NCBI RefSeq assembly: GCF_027853245.1
Contig: NZ_JAPTZM010000003.1
Direction: 5' to 3' (one strand)
Length of the DNA stretch: 64,000 nt
Source: Atlantibacter subterraneus
GTDB taxonomy: Bacteria > Pseudomonadota > Gammaproteobacteria > Enterobacterales > Enterobacteriaceae
Below are positions 1-8,194 of the stretch, piece after piece. The notes under the pieces are model-generated. The model did not search any database. It saw nothing but the letters and a program-made list of their open reading frames with translations, and was not told where the DNA came from. The first letter of the stretch is position 1. Each line of letters opens with the position of its first letter. Position numbers and translations under genes: made by a program.

Positions 1-17
1 TCCCGTCCGTTCCGCCA
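1..17 (+). tRNA. tRNA-Asp, 3' end only (partial)
   Basis: The first 17 bases are identical to the last 17 bases of the complete tRNA-Asp at 7263-7339, including the acceptor strand and the CCA end. The gene is cut by the left edge. In E. coli a tRNA-Asp (aspU) closes the rrnH operon just upstream of yafC, so an rRNA operon probably lies to the left; that is inference. Confidence 0.85.
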
Positions 18-25
18 CTTAATTA

Positions 26-56
26 AACCCTGAGTCTCTGACTCAGGGTTTTTTTT
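26..56 (+). terminator. Rho-independent terminator after tRNA-Asp
   Basis: An 11-bp perfect stem (26-36 with 40-50) with a 3-nt loop is followed by a run of T. It sits 9 bases after the tRNA CCA and should end the upstream tRNA (probably rRNA) transcript. Confidence 0.9.
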
Positions 57-77
57 CGTCTTCATTTCCTCTGAAGC

Positions 78-983
78 TCAAGATCGCTGAGCGGCATGTG
101 CTGGGATTTGCTCGCTAAGAAAATCAATAAACGCCCGAATACGTGTGCTGACGGCACGATCGCTGTAATAGACCGCGCTAAAAGGCATGGCGACGGGTAA
201 ACGAATATCGGTCATGATCTCTACCAGAGTACCGTTCTCAATCTCTTTATTAATCATATAGTCAGATAAGCAGGCGATGCCGTTGCCAGCGAGGCAGAGA
301 TGTTTTAGCGTCTCGCCACTGTTTGATGATAATCCTGGGCTCGCTTCATAAAGCTGTCCATCTGACTGTGCGACAGGCCAGATATTTAATGACGCAGGCT
401 CGGTGAAACCCAGGCATAGATGTTTCGCCAGATCGTCTACCGATTGCGGCATTCCGTGTTTTTCAAGATAGTCCGGCGCGGCGATGATTTTACGGTAGCT
501 GCTGAATAACGCTCGCGCTCGCAAGCTGGAATCGCTCAACGTTCCAACGCGAATCGCCACGTCCACTTTGCGCTCAATAAGATTGATAAAAGTCTCTGAA
601 GAAACGAGGGAAAGCGTGATTTCAGGATACTTTTCCCGAAAGGGCTTTATCAGTGGCGTCAGATAATGAAGGATCACTGGCGTTGCGGCATCGATCCTCA
701 ATAAGCCCCGCGGCATCTGCTTTGTTTCCATAATCTCATTTTCTGCTGCGGCGATGTCCTGCAATATCTGCTGTACGCGACGAAAATAACGCTCCCCTTC
801 CTCGGTCAGGCTCAACTGGCGAGTGGTACGATTAAGCAGGCTTACGCCCAGCTTCATTTCCAGCTTCTTCACGGCCCGGCTTACCGCCGAGTTTGCCAGG
901 GAGAGCTGTTCCGCCGCCCGGCTAAAACTACCGCTCTCCACTACAGCAACAAATATCATTAACTCTTCTGATGTCGCCTTCAT
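78..983 (-). CDS. yafC: LysR-family transcriptional regulator YafC
   Basis: Protein of 301 residues with the LysR layout. The N-terminal winged helix-turn-helix (about 1-60) contains the typical SFSRAAEQL and SAVSRAVKKLE helices, followed by a linker helix and a periplasmic-binding-protein-like effector domain (about 90-295). It matches my memory of E. coli YafC almost throughout, and its place beside divergent yafD is also as in E. coli. The ligand and targets are not known to me. In E. coli dkgB (yafB) lies between aspU and yafC; here only 61 bases separate the tRNA from the yafC stop, so dkgB is missing from this site. The yafC/yafD divergent gap of 258 bases should hold both promoters; I see no clear operator in it. 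Confidence 0.9.
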   Translation of the reverse strand: MKATSEELMIFVAVVESGSFSRAAEQLSLANSAVSRAVKKLEMKLGVSLLNRTTRQLSLTEEGERYFRRVQQILQDIAAAENEIMETKQMPRGLLRIDAATPVILHYLTPLIKPFREKYPEITLSLVSSETFINLIERKVDVAIRVGTLSDSSLRARALFSSYRKIIAAPDYLEKHGMPQSVDDLAKHLCLGFTEPASLNIWPVAQSDGQLYEASPGLSSNSGETLKHLCLAGNGIACLSDYMINKEIENGTLVEIMTDIRLPVAMPFSAVYYSDRAVSTRIRAFIDFLSEQIPAHAAQRS

Positions 984-1241
984 TATTGCTCCATACGCAA
1001 TACCAGGACGCGATTAGCGTCGTTTTTGTTATTTAACCACCTCTCAGCAGCGGCGTCATGCTTATGCATCAGATAACATTGGGTTGGATTAACGAAGCGC
1101 AGATAACTCGCCAGACTGGTCCTGAAATAGCGGATACGCTTGTTTCTGGCCCTACACGTTGAAAGTGTGAGCTAAAATCCCTATAACAGATAAGCCGCTT
1201 CTGTTTTTGCGGGCATACCTATGAGAGGAATGAAGTCGAAA

Positions 1242-2045
1242 GTGCGTAAATCTACCTATGCAATGCGATATGTCGCCGGACAGCCTGCAGAGCGCATCCT
1301 GGCGCCAGGCTCGTTTGCGACCATAGGTCAGGCATTACCTGCGGGAGAGCCGCTTCCGGGCCACGATCGTCTTCGGGTGCTGGTCTGGAACATCTTTAAG
1401 CAGCAGCGTGCTGAATGGCTCTCGGTTCTGAAAAACTTTGGTAAGGATGCGCATCTGGTATTGTTGCAGGAAGCACAAACTACGCCGGAGTTGGTTAACT
1501 TTGCTACCACCAATTATCTGGCAGCCGATCAGGTACCTGCGTTTGTGCTGCCCCAGCATCCCTCTGGGGTGATGACGCTGTCGGCAGCGCATCCTGTCTA
1601 CTGCTGCCCATTGCGCGAGCGAGAGCCTATTCTGCGGCTGTCCAAGTCGGCGCTGGTTACCGTTTATCCCTTGCCCGATACCCGTATGCTGATGGTAATT
1701 AACATCCATGCGGTAAACTTCAGTCTCGGTGTAGACGTATATAGCAAACAATTAGGCCCTATTGGCGATCAAATCGCCCATCACAGCGGCCCCATTATTA
1801 TGGCCGGGGATTTTAACGCCTGGAGCCGCCCGCGTATGAATGCGCTTTACCGTTTCGCACGGGAAATGTCGCTGCGCGAAGTGCGATTCACTGACGATCA
1901 CCGCCGGCGGGCGTTTGGCCGCCCGCTTGATTTTGTTTTCTACCGTGGTTTGGCTGTTCACGAAGCCTCTGTTCTGGTGACGCGTGCCTCCGACCATAAC
2001 CCGCTACTCGTTGAATTCACACCCGGCAAACCTGCTAAGCGTTAA
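1242..2045 (+). CDS. yafD: Endonuclease/exonuclease/phosphatase family protein YafD
   Basis: Belongs to the metal-dependent endonuclease/exonuclease/phosphatase fold. The VWN motif near the N-terminus, the LLQEA catalytic Glu segment, AGDFNAWS and the C-terminal SDHNPL motif are all present, so the active site looks intact. The cellular substrate of YafD is not established as far as I know. I chose the GTG at 1242 (267 residues): the product then starts V-R-K-S-T-Y-A-M, colinear with E. coli YafD, and an AGGAA lies 11 bases upstream. ATG codons at 1221 and 1230 are in frame but have no well-spaced ribosome site. Followed by yafE after 69 bases, probably co-transcribed. Confidence 0.88.
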   Translation: MRKSTYAMRYVAGQPAERILAPGSFATIGQALPAGEPLPGHDRLRVLVWNIFKQQRAEWLSVLKNFGKDAHLVLLQEAQTTPELVNFATTNYLAADQVPAFVLPQHPSGVMTLSAAHPVYCCPLREREPILRLSKSALVTVYPLPDTRMLMVINIHAVNFSLGVDVYSKQLGPIGDQIAHHSGPIIMAGDFNAWSRPRMNALYRFAREMSLREVRFTDDHRRRAFGRPLDFVFYRGLAVHEASVLVTRASDHNPLLVEFTPGKPAKR

Positions 2046-2114
2046 GGTATGTCAGGTCTGCCGTAGGGCAGATCAGACGTTCTGCCCTGCATTCACTCAA
2101 AAAAGGGCAACGTA

Positions 2115-2882
2115 ATGACAACACACTCGCACCACGACAACATCAATAAGCAGTTCGGCTCTCAGGCTTCGGCCTATCTGACCAGCCAGGTCCATGCCAG
2201 CGGACGGGATTTGGAACGCTTAAAAACGCGCCTGGCCTCTTTTCCTCATGCACAACTGCTTGATGTAGGCTGTGGAGCAGGGCACGCCAGCTTTATCGCC
2301 GCCTCCCAGGTAAAAGAAGTGATTGCCTACGATTTATCCGCCAGCATGCTGGAAACTGTAAACAGTGCCGCGCGTGAGCGGGGTTTAGATAACCTCCAGA
2401 CTCGCCAGGGCTACGCGGAATCTTTGCCATTCGCTGATGAAAGCTTCGACATCGTTATCAGCCGTTACTCCGCTCATCACTGGCAGGATGTCGGCCAGGC
2501 GCTGCGGGAAATTAAGCGCGTTTTGCGTCCGGGCGGGAAGGCAATCGTGATGGATGTGATGTCGCCCGGCAATGCGGTGCTGGATATCTGGTTGCAAACC
2601 ATTGAAGCGTTGCGCGACACGTCGCACGTCAGAAATTATTCCAGTGGCGAATGGGCGGCGATGTTCAGTGAAGCAGGATTATTGACCACCTCAGTGATTA
2701 CCGATCGTCTGGTACTGGAGTATGCAAGCTGGATTGCCCGTATGCGCACGCCAGAGTCCTTAGCCGCGGCTATTCGCTTATATCAGAAGAGTGCGTCTGG
2801 GGCAGTACAGCGTTACTTTGAACTGAAAGAAGAAGGCTCTTTCACCAGCGATACCATTATGATCGAAGTGTATAAGCCGTAG
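2115..2882 (+). CDS. yafE: Class I SAM-dependent methyltransferase YafE
   Basis: A 255-residue methyltransferase of the UbiE/Coq5-like class. Motif I, LLDVGCGAGHASF (about 48-60), binds the S-adenosylmethionine loop. An acidic residue follows in IAYDLSASML, and motif post-I is SLPFADESFDIVISRYSAHHW. The substrate is unknown. From memory, the E. coli K-12 YafE is shorter (about 207 residues), so this looks like the full-length form. A good ribosome site (AAAGGGCAACGTA) precedes the ATG. It converges on mltD; both share the hairpin at 2889-2920. Confidence 0.88.
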   Translation: MTTHSHHDNINKQFGSQASAYLTSQVHASGRDLERLKTRLASFPHAQLLDVGCGAGHASFIAASQVKEVIAYDLSASMLETVNSAARERGLDNLQTRQGYAESLPFADESFDIVISRYSAHHWQDVGQALREIKRVLRPGGKAIVMDVMSPGNAVLDIWLQTIEALRDTSHVRNYSSGEWAAMFSEAGLLTTSVITDRLVLEYASWIARMRTPESLAAAIRLYQKSASGAVQRYFELKEEGSFTSDTIMIEVYKP

Positions 2883-2888
2883 TAAAAG

Positions 2889-2920
2889 AAAAAGGCACCG
2901 GGGGAATCGGTGCCTTTTTT
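2889..2920. terminator. Bidirectional rho-independent terminator (yafE / mltD)
   Basis: A 10-bp perfect stem (2891-2900 with 2908-2917) with A-rich sequence on the left and T-rich on the right lies between the converging yafE and mltD genes, so it can act on both strands. Confidence 0.85.
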
Positions 2921-2934
2921 AAGTTTGTAGAGTC

Positions 2935-4299
2935 TTACGAGTCGCTGTTTACGCTGTTCTTAACAAACAGAGTAATTTGATCGCCGGGCTGCAAATTATC
3001 AGTACCGCTGTTCCAGCGCATCACATCTTTGATGTTTACGCCATGACGCTTAGCAATGCTGGAGAGCGAATCGCCTTTGCGAACCTTATAAGTAATGCTG
3101 TCGTCATTGCTTGCCAGCCGCGTACCGCTTTCAACTGCCCCAACGGTGAGGGTTTGCCCCACTTTGATATGCGCGCCTTTCAGGTTATTCCAGCGCTGCA
3201 AATCTTTGGTCGACACGTTTAAACGTGATGCGATGCCCGATAATGAATCGCCCGAACGCACTTTATAGGAGCGAGCAGAGCTACTGTTGTCGGCAACCAG
3301 CGTTGGCTGTACGGCAGCAATTTCACCTGCTGCCAGCGAGCTACGCAGCTGATCGGCATGCTTTTTCGGCACCAGAACATATTGCGGGCCGCTTGCGCCT
3401 AACGTCGATCCTTTCACACCGGCATTAAAGGTTTTCAGTTTATTGACTGAAATCCCGGCCATATCAGCCAGTTGCGCCACCTCAACAGGATTGTTGAGTT
3501 TGACGCGCGCCAGTGCGCGACTTTCATCCGAGGTCGGCAACCGTACACCGTACTTTTTGCTGTTTTTGAGAATATCACTCAACGCCAGCATTTTTGGTAC
3601 GTAGATTTTGGTTTCCTGTGGCAGTGAAAGCGACCAAAAATCCGTGGGTTTACCCCGTGCTTTATTCGCTTTCATTGCCTTCATTACACGACCTTCGCCG
3701 CTGTTATAGGCCGCGACAGTCAAGAGCCAGTCGCCGTCAAACATACGGTTTAAGCGCTGCATCATATCGAGTGCCGCAGTGGTGGAAGCCACTACGTCGC
3801 GACGTGCATCGTAATTCCTGGTCTGTTTAAGACCATAGTTTCGCCCCGTGCTCGGAATGATTTGCCAGATGCCTGCGGCATTAGCACCACTCGTTGCGTG
3901 AGGGTCAAAAGCGCTCTCCACTATGGGTAGTAGTACCAGTTCCATGGGCATGTTACGTTTCTTAACTTGCCCTGCTATCCAGTACATATACGGCTCTGCC
4001 CGTAAAGTTACATCGTGGAGATAGCTCTTATTGCTCAAATACTTCTGTTTTTGATCGCGAATCCGGCTGTTTTCCGGAATTCCCATCTTTAGCTCGTCGC
4101 CAATGAAAGTCCACAAGTCTTGATCTTCAGCGAAAGACGTCCCATCGTCCATCCATCGCCCTGAACTTGTAAACTTCCCTGCTTCCCCTTGACCAGCTGC
4201 AGAAAGGCTCTGTGCGTGCTGTTGGACGGTGGCGTCATGCTTTGACGCCTGGCATCCCACAAGCAGGACAGAGGCGAGTAATATCGCTTTTGCCTTCAT
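2935..4299 (-). CDS. mltD: Membrane-bound lytic murein transglycosylase D
   Basis: Outer-membrane lipoprotein that cleaves the glycan strands of peptidoglycan with formation of 1,6-anhydro ends. The 454-residue product has a lipoprotein signal with lipobox LLVGC (lipidated Cys16). The family 1 transglycosylase domain (about 100-230) shows the catalytic Glu128 in IVESAFDP followed by GIWQIIPSTGRNYGL. Two C-terminal LysM repeats, about 345-387 and 404-447, bind peptidoglycan. Length and architecture match E. coli MltD. It lies 71 bases downstream of gloB on the same strand, as in E. coli, and has its own terminator at 2889-2920. Confidence 0.95.
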   Translation of the reverse strand: MKAKAILLASVLLVGCQASKHDATVQQHAQSLSAAGQGEAGKFTSSGRWMDDGTSFAEDQDLWTFIGDELKMGIPENSRIRDQKQKYLSNKSYLHDVTLRAEPYMYWIAGQVKKRNMPMELVLLPIVESAFDPHATSGANAAGIWQIIPSTGRNYGLKQTRNYDARRDVVASTTAALDMMQRLNRMFDGDWLLTVAAYNSGEGRVMKAMKANKARGKPTDFWSLSLPQETKIYVPKMLALSDILKNSKKYGVRLPTSDESRALARVKLNNPVEVAQLADMAGISVNKLKTFNAGVKGSTLGASGPQYVLVPKKHADQLRSSLAAGEIAAVQPTLVADNSSSARSYKVRSGDSLSGIASRLNVSTKDLQRWNNLKGAHIKVGQTLTVGAVESGTRLASNDDSITYKVRKGDSLSSIAKRHGVNIKDVMRWNSGTDNLQPGDQITLFVKNSVNSDS

Positions 4300-4370
4300 G
4301 TGTGTGTCAATAGTTGCTTAAAAGACGAGCGATGATAACGGCGAATGTCCTCAATGACAAGCATGAATTA

Positions 4371-5126
4371 TCAGAAGTTGTCTTTCATAGCCCTTAACCA
4401 TGCAAAACGCTGCTCAGGTTGTTGCAAAGTTGTTTCTTTATTGATTGTATCAATAATATCAATATCTTGTGTTCTTAAAAAAACATTGATTTTGCGTTCT
4501 TCCGCCAGCGTTGTGGGCAAAGTAATTTGGTTTTTTGCGCGTAACTCCTTAACTTTTCGATAGTATTCATTTAAGTCACGATCGTGGGGTAATATGCTCA
4601 CCGCAAACTTTAAATTACTTAATGTATATTCATGGGCACAACAAACCAGAGTATCTTCTGGTAAGGCATTTAGTTTATTAAATGATTGATACATCTGATT
4701 TGGCGTTCCCTCAAACAAGCGCCCACAGCCGCCAGAAAACATCGTATCGCCGCAGAATAAGTAAGGATAACTAAAGTAACAGAGATGTCCTAAAGTGTGA
4801 CCTGGCGTGGCAATAACAGTGAATTCATGCCCCAGTAGATTGATTTTATCGCCTTCATTGACTACACGGTTTGTGCCCTTATTTGCGGTTTCTTGCGGAC
4901 CGTAAACCGCCAGAGAAGGAAATTTTTGTAGCAAAGCCGGTACGCCGCCCACGTGGTCGTTATGATGATGGGTGAGTAAAATCGCCTCAGGCTGCCAACC
5001 ATACTGTTCAATGGCCAACATAATGGGGTCGGCTTCACCGGGATCGACAATCAGACATTTGCCATTGTTCTCACTGAGCACCCAGATGTAGTTATCCTGA
5101 AAAGCGGGAATACTGATAAGATTCAT
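4371..5126 (-). CDS. gloB: Hydroxyacylglutathione hydrolase (glyoxalase II)
   Basis: Second enzyme of methylglyoxal detoxification: it hydrolyses S-D-lactoylglutathione to D-lactate and glutathione. It is a metallo-beta-lactamase fold with the binuclear metal motif T-H-x-H-x-D-H at residues 52-58, a second ligand His in ATPGHTLGH and the conserved FCGDTMFSGGCGRLFEG segment. The open frame extends further upstream, but I start at the ATG at 5126 (251 residues). This start is colinear with E. coli GloB and has AAGAGGTG 5 bases upstream. The longer form would run into the divergent yafS gene, whose start is only 33 bases away. Confidence 0.95.
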   Translation of the reverse strand: MNLISIPAFQDNYIWVLSENNGKCLIVDPGEADPIMLAIEQYGWQPEAILLTHHHNDHVGGVPALLQKFPSLAVYGPQETANKGTNRVVNEGDKINLLGHEFTVIATPGHTLGHLCYFSYPYLFCGDTMFSGGCGRLFEGTPNQMYQSFNKLNALPEDTLVCCAHEYTLSNLKFAVSILPHDRDLNEYYRKVKELRAKNQITLPTTLAEERKINVFLRTQDIDIIDTINKETTLQQPEQRFAWLRAMKDNF

Positions 5127-5159
5127 AAAACACCTCTTAATGCGTGACAGAAGGTAGCG

Positions 5160-5879
5160 ATGAAACCGGCAAGGATACCCAAGACGTACCAGACGCCAGG
5201 GCACTGGGCTGAACTCCCCTGGGGCGAATATTATCGCGACGCGCTTGAATATCAGATGCGCCCCTGGCTTGCAAAAATGTTTGGTTTTCACCTGGTTAAG
5301 ATTGGCAATCTCAGCGCGGAAATCAATACTGAGAGCTGTGCGATTTCCCACCAGGTTAACGTGGCCATCCAGGGTGAGCAACTTCAGGTAAGAGCCGATC
5401 CGCTGGCGCTTCCTTTTGCACCCCGGGCCATCGACGCCTGTTTGTTAGCACACACTATCTCATGGAGTTCCGATCCACACGGATTACTGCGCGAAGTTGA
5501 CCGAGTTTTGGTTGATGACGGGTGGTTAATTATGAGCAGTTTTAACCCCTTCAGTCTGTTAGGTATAGGTAAACTGTTGCCGTTTCGCCGTCAGCGTATC
5601 CCTTATAACAGCCGGATGTTTACTTTAGCCCGACAGCTTGACTGGCTTGCCCTGCTTAATTTCGAAGTGCTCTATCAGACCAATTTCCAGGTGCTTCCCT
5701 GGAATAAACAGGGTGGTAAGTTACTAAGTACTCACTTACCTGCTTTGGGCTGTATGCAGGTTATCGTGGCGCGTAAACGTACGATCCCTTTAACGCTGAA
5801 CCCGATGAAACAGCGCAGCGCCAAAACGCAGTTACGCCCGGCGGTGGGCGCAACGCGGCAATACCGGAAACCTAACTAA
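5160..5879 (+). CDS. yafS: Putative methyltransferase YafS
   Basis: A 239-residue class I methyltransferase-like protein that aligns along its length with E. coli YafS. The SAM-binding region is degenerate at motif I (F-H-L-V-K-I-G-N-L-S), while the DPLALPFAPRAIDACLLAH and DPHGLLREVDRVL segments are typical of the methyltransferase 11 family. The substrate is unknown. It is divergent from gloB, and its last 8 bases overlap the end of rnhA on the other strand. Confidence 0.85.
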   Translation: MKPARIPKTYQTPGHWAELPWGEYYRDALEYQMRPWLAKMFGFHLVKIGNLSAEINTESCAISHQVNVAIQGEQLQVRADPLALPFAPRAIDACLLAHTISWSSDPHGLLREVDRVLVDDGWLIMSSFNPFSLLGIGKLLPFRRQRIPYNSRMFTLARQLDWLALLNFEVLYQTNFQVLPWNKQGGKLLSTHLPALGCMQVIVARKRTIPLTLNPMKQRSAKTQLRPAVGATRQYRKPN

Positions 5880-6348
5880 CCGCGTTTTCCGCCTGATACC
5901 CGACATCAACATGTTGAGGATTGTTGGCCGCCGCGCGCGCCAGTTCGTCGCAGCGTTCGTTTTCAGGATGGCCGGCGTGGCCTTTGACCCACTCCCAGTT
6001 AATTTTATGCTGGCTTAACGCCTTATCCAGTCGCTGCCACAAATCAACATTTTTGACCGGTTTCTTATCGGCAGTTTTCCAGCCGCGTTTTTTCCAGTTA
6101 TGGATCCACTGGGTGATGCCTTGCCTGACGTACTGGCTATCGGTACTCAGCGTCACGTCGCAATGCTCACGCAGCGCTTCCAGCGCCACGATGGCTGCCA
6201 TCAACTCCATACGATTATTGGTGGTCAGCTTATACCCTTCGCTAAAGGTTTTTTCGTGCTGCTTATAGCGTAAAATCGCACCGTAGCCGCCCGGTCCTGG
6301 ATTGCCCAGACACGAACCATCGGTGAAAATTTCTACCTGTTTGCGCAT
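5872..6348 (-). CDS. rnhA: Ribonuclease HI
   Basis: Degrades the RNA strand of RNA-DNA hybrids (R-loops, Okazaki primers). The catalytic carboxylates fall at the family positions: Asp10 in IFTDGSCLGNPGPGG, Glu48 in NNRMELMAAI, Asp70 in LSTDSQYV, and the late His/Asp segment HAGHPENERCDELA is present. I use the ATG at 6348 (158 residues), which gives the family N-terminus M-R-K-Q-V-E-I-F; upstream in-frame sequence runs into the dnaQ promoter. The product is slightly longer than the 155 residues of E. coli at the C-terminus. rnhA and dnaQ are divergent with a 52-base gap, so their promoters must overlap, as known in E. coli. Confidence 0.96.
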   Translation of the reverse strand: MRKQVEIFTDGSCLGNPGPGGYGAILRYKQHEKTFSEGYKLTTNNRMELMAAIVALEALREHCDVTLSTDSQYVRQGITQWIHNWKKRGWKTADKKPVKNVDLWQRLDKALSQHKINWEWVKGHAGHPENERCDELARAAANNPQHVDVGYQAENAVS

Positions 6349-6400
6349 CTCTGGTAGACTTCCTGTGATCAAAAAACCAAGTCTGACATAAACGAGCCCT

Positions 6401-7132
6401 ATGAGCACAGCAATTACACGACAGATCGTCCTCGATACTGAAACCACCGGTATGAACCAGATTGGCGCCCATTACGAAGGGCACTGCATCATTGAGATTG
6501 GTGCTGTCGAGGTGATCAACCGCCGTTTAACGGGCAATAACTTTCACGTTTATATCAAACCCGACCGTCTGATCGACCCAGACGCCTTCAATGTTCACGG
6601 TATTGCGGATGAGTTTTTGCTGGATAAACCGGTGTTTGGCGACGTAGCGGATGATTTCATCGACTACATTCGCGGCGCGGAGTTGATCATCCATAACGCA
6701 TCGTTCGATATCGGTTTTATGGATTATGAATTCAGCAAGCTTAAGCGCGGGATCCCGAAAACCGATACCTTTTGCAAAATAACCGATAGCCTGGCGCTGG
6801 CGCGGCGGTTGTTTCCCGGCAAGCGCAATAGCCTGGATGCGCTGTGCTCGCGTTATGAAATCGATAACAGCAAACGTACCCTGCACGGCGCGTTACTTGA
6901 CTCCCAAATTCTGGCAGATGTCTGGCTGACCATGACCGGCGGGCAGACGTCGATGACGTTTGCGATGGAAGGCGAGGCTCAGAACGTGCAGGACAACACG
7001 GGCATTCAGCGTCTGGTGCGCCAGGCATCGCGTTTAAAAGTGATTACCGCTACCGATGAAGAGTGTGCCGCTCATGAATCACGTCTTGATCTGGTGCAAA
7101 AGAAGGGCGGTAACTGCCTGTGGCGCGCATAA
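6401..7132 (+). CDS. dnaQ: DNA polymerase III epsilon subunit, 3'-5' proofreading exonuclease
   Basis: Proofreading subunit of the replicative polymerase core. At 243 residues it has the same length as E. coli epsilon. All DEDDh active-site residues are present: Asp12 and Glu14 (DTET), Asp103 (SFDIGF), His162 and Asp167 (LHGALLD). The QTSMTF segment at 182-187 is the known beta-clamp contact, and the C-terminal region that binds the alpha subunit ends in QKKGGNCLWRA. It is followed after 130 bases by tRNA-Asp, as in E. coli. Confidence 0.97.
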   Translation: MSTAITRQIVLDTETTGMNQIGAHYEGHCIIEIGAVEVINRRLTGNNFHVYIKPDRLIDPDAFNVHGIADEFLLDKPVFGDVADDFIDYIRGAELIIHNASFDIGFMDYEFSKLKRGIPKTDTFCKITDSLALARRLFPGKRNSLDALCSRYEIDNSKRTLHGALLDSQILADVWLTMTGGQTSMTFAMEGEAQNVQDNTGIQRLVRQASRLKVITATDEECAAHESRLDLVQKKGGNCLWRA

Positions 7133-7262
7133 CGTCTGATAATTTGCGCGATTTGTCGTCACTCGGGCGAAATTTGCAGCAAACGATGATAATCCTGAGA
7201 AAAAGCGTTGACGCTTAGAGAGGCTCCCCGTAATATTCGCCTCGTTCCCAAGGGAACAACGC

Positions 7263-7339
7263 GGAGCGGTAGTTCAGTCGGTTAGAATACCTGCCTGTCA
7301 CGCAGGGGGTCGCGGGTTCGAGTCCCGTCCGTTCCGCCA
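7263..7339 (+). tRNA. aspV: tRNA-Asp (anticodon GTC)
   Basis: A 77-base gene with encoded CCA. The 7-bp acceptor stem (GGAGCGG with CCGTTCC, one G-U pair), D-loop AGTCGGTTAGA, anticodon GTC at 7297-7299 and GGTTCGAGTC T-loop are all visible. It is the integration target of the T6SS island: its last 14 bases plus one recur at 40277-40291. Confidence 0.97.
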
Positions 7340-7340
7340 A
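7326..7340 (+). repeat. Left attachment-site repeat (3' end of aspV)
   Basis: The 15 bases CGTCCGTTCCGCCAA at the 3' end of aspV are repeated exactly at 40277-40291. Direct repeats of a tRNA 3' end around an island are the usual trace of integrase-mediated insertion that keeps the tRNA intact. Confidence 0.8.
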
Positions 7341-7380
7341 ATTATTGATTTTAGACGTTTTTATACGTCTTTATGAATTA

Positions 7381-7417
7381 AAAAACCGCAGGTCATACAA
7401 TGACTTGCGGTTTTTTT
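7381..7417 (+). terminator. Rho-independent terminator downstream of aspV
   Basis: A 15-bp A/T-flanked stem (7381-7395 with 7401-7415, one G-T pair) with a TACAA loop and following T residues. It ends the aspV transcript and, read from the other strand, may also stop the leftward T6SS operon. Confidence 0.85.
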
Positions 7418-7458
7418 CGTTTGATGGCTTCCTCTCGCATCCGGGGAAAGCAAAAGAC

Positions 7459-7501
7459 AATGAGTGTACTCCTGGAAAGAGGAAATTTCAGTACACTCAT
7501 T
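7459..7501. repeat. Perfect 12-bp inverted repeat downstream of the T6SS operon
   Basis: AATGAGTGTACT (7459-7470) is the exact reverse complement of AGTACACTCATT (7490-7501), with a 19-base loop. On the minus strand it is followed by CTTTT, so it may be a weak terminator for the T6SS operon. The rest of the 7418-7703 stretch contains no gene I can support. Confidence 0.5.
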
Positions 7502-7703
7502 TTTAGTTTTATGCGGCGAAACAGTTTTAGTTTCAGCAAGATGCAGCCACCGTATAAAACCGGGGCGGTTCAGCCAGTCAGGGATTGCTTTACCTTTCAT
7601 TAACTGGACGATTTCAATGTTCGCCACGGGGTCGGATGATTTTTGCAAAAAAGCTCCGCAATATCTGCCGGACCGGAAGTCCGATTCCCTATATATTCCT
7701 CCC

Positions 7704-8183
7704 TCAGAAAATCCGCTCGTTCCATAAACTGTAAGCGCTGGTTCCTGCAATGCAGTGTTCCCAGTTAATGCTTTCATAACTAAACGATATTGACTCTTCC
7801 GGCTGGCCTCCGCCGTCAGTAATGGTGTGGGGCACGCTCAGACTGATATTCGAGAGCCGGGCGTTAGTCAGCTTAAGTTTGTAGTACAGTTCATTCATGC
7901 CCGAACGGTTGGTGCGGTAAAATGCAAAATCACAGGTCAGACATTCATTTTCCGAAATCGCCTTACCCAGCAGAGGCGAGGATTTGTCCACGGGTTTAGT
8001 GATGGTCAGCATTTGATGATTGACGTTTTGATCGCGGCTCAGACCGTGGCTTAACGATGTCACCATGATCTCATCCAGATGTGCGAGCTGGGCTTTATTG
8101 CCGATGGAGGGCTGCGAGGAGCACCCGGCTGAAATCAGCCCCTGTAACTCTCCGTTCAGTGTCAGATAAACAAGATTGGCCAT
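7704..8183 (-). CDS. Hcp-family protein at the distal end of the T6SS operon
   Basis: A 159-residue Hcp-like protein. The N-terminus (ANLVYLTLNGELQGLISAGC), the central LCTDF-like segment (LTCDFAFYRTN) and the C-terminal SFSYESINWEHC segment are those of the Hcp tube family. Hcp forms hexameric rings that stack into the inner tube and can carry small effectors in the lumen. It is clearly different from the 172-residue Hcp at 28031-28549 and has no extra C-terminal toxin domain. It is the last gene of the leftward operon, 11 bases after the vasL-like gene, with AAGGAG well placed before the ATG. It could be a specialised tube subunit or a minor Hcp; sequence alone does not decide. Confidence 0.85.
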   Translation of the reverse strand: MANLVYLTLNGELQGLISAGCSSQPSIGNKAQLAHLDEIMVTSLSHGLSRDQNVNHQMLTITKPVDKSSPLLGKAISENECLTCDFAFYRTNRSGMNELYYKLKLTNARLSNISLSVPHTITDGGGQPEESISFSYESINWEHCIAGTSAYSLWNERIF

Positions 8184-8194
8184 TGTTGTTCTCC

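Noticed and set aside
5127..5381. N-terminal extension of gloB
   Set aside because: It would overlap the divergent yafS gene; the internal ATG at 5126 has a strong ribosome site and gives the exact E. coli length.
7361..7777. A 138-codon frame on the minus strand overlapping the end of the Hcp-like gene
   Set aside because: Its start lies inside the hcp-like gene in another frame, and it runs through two hairpins. No recognisable domain.
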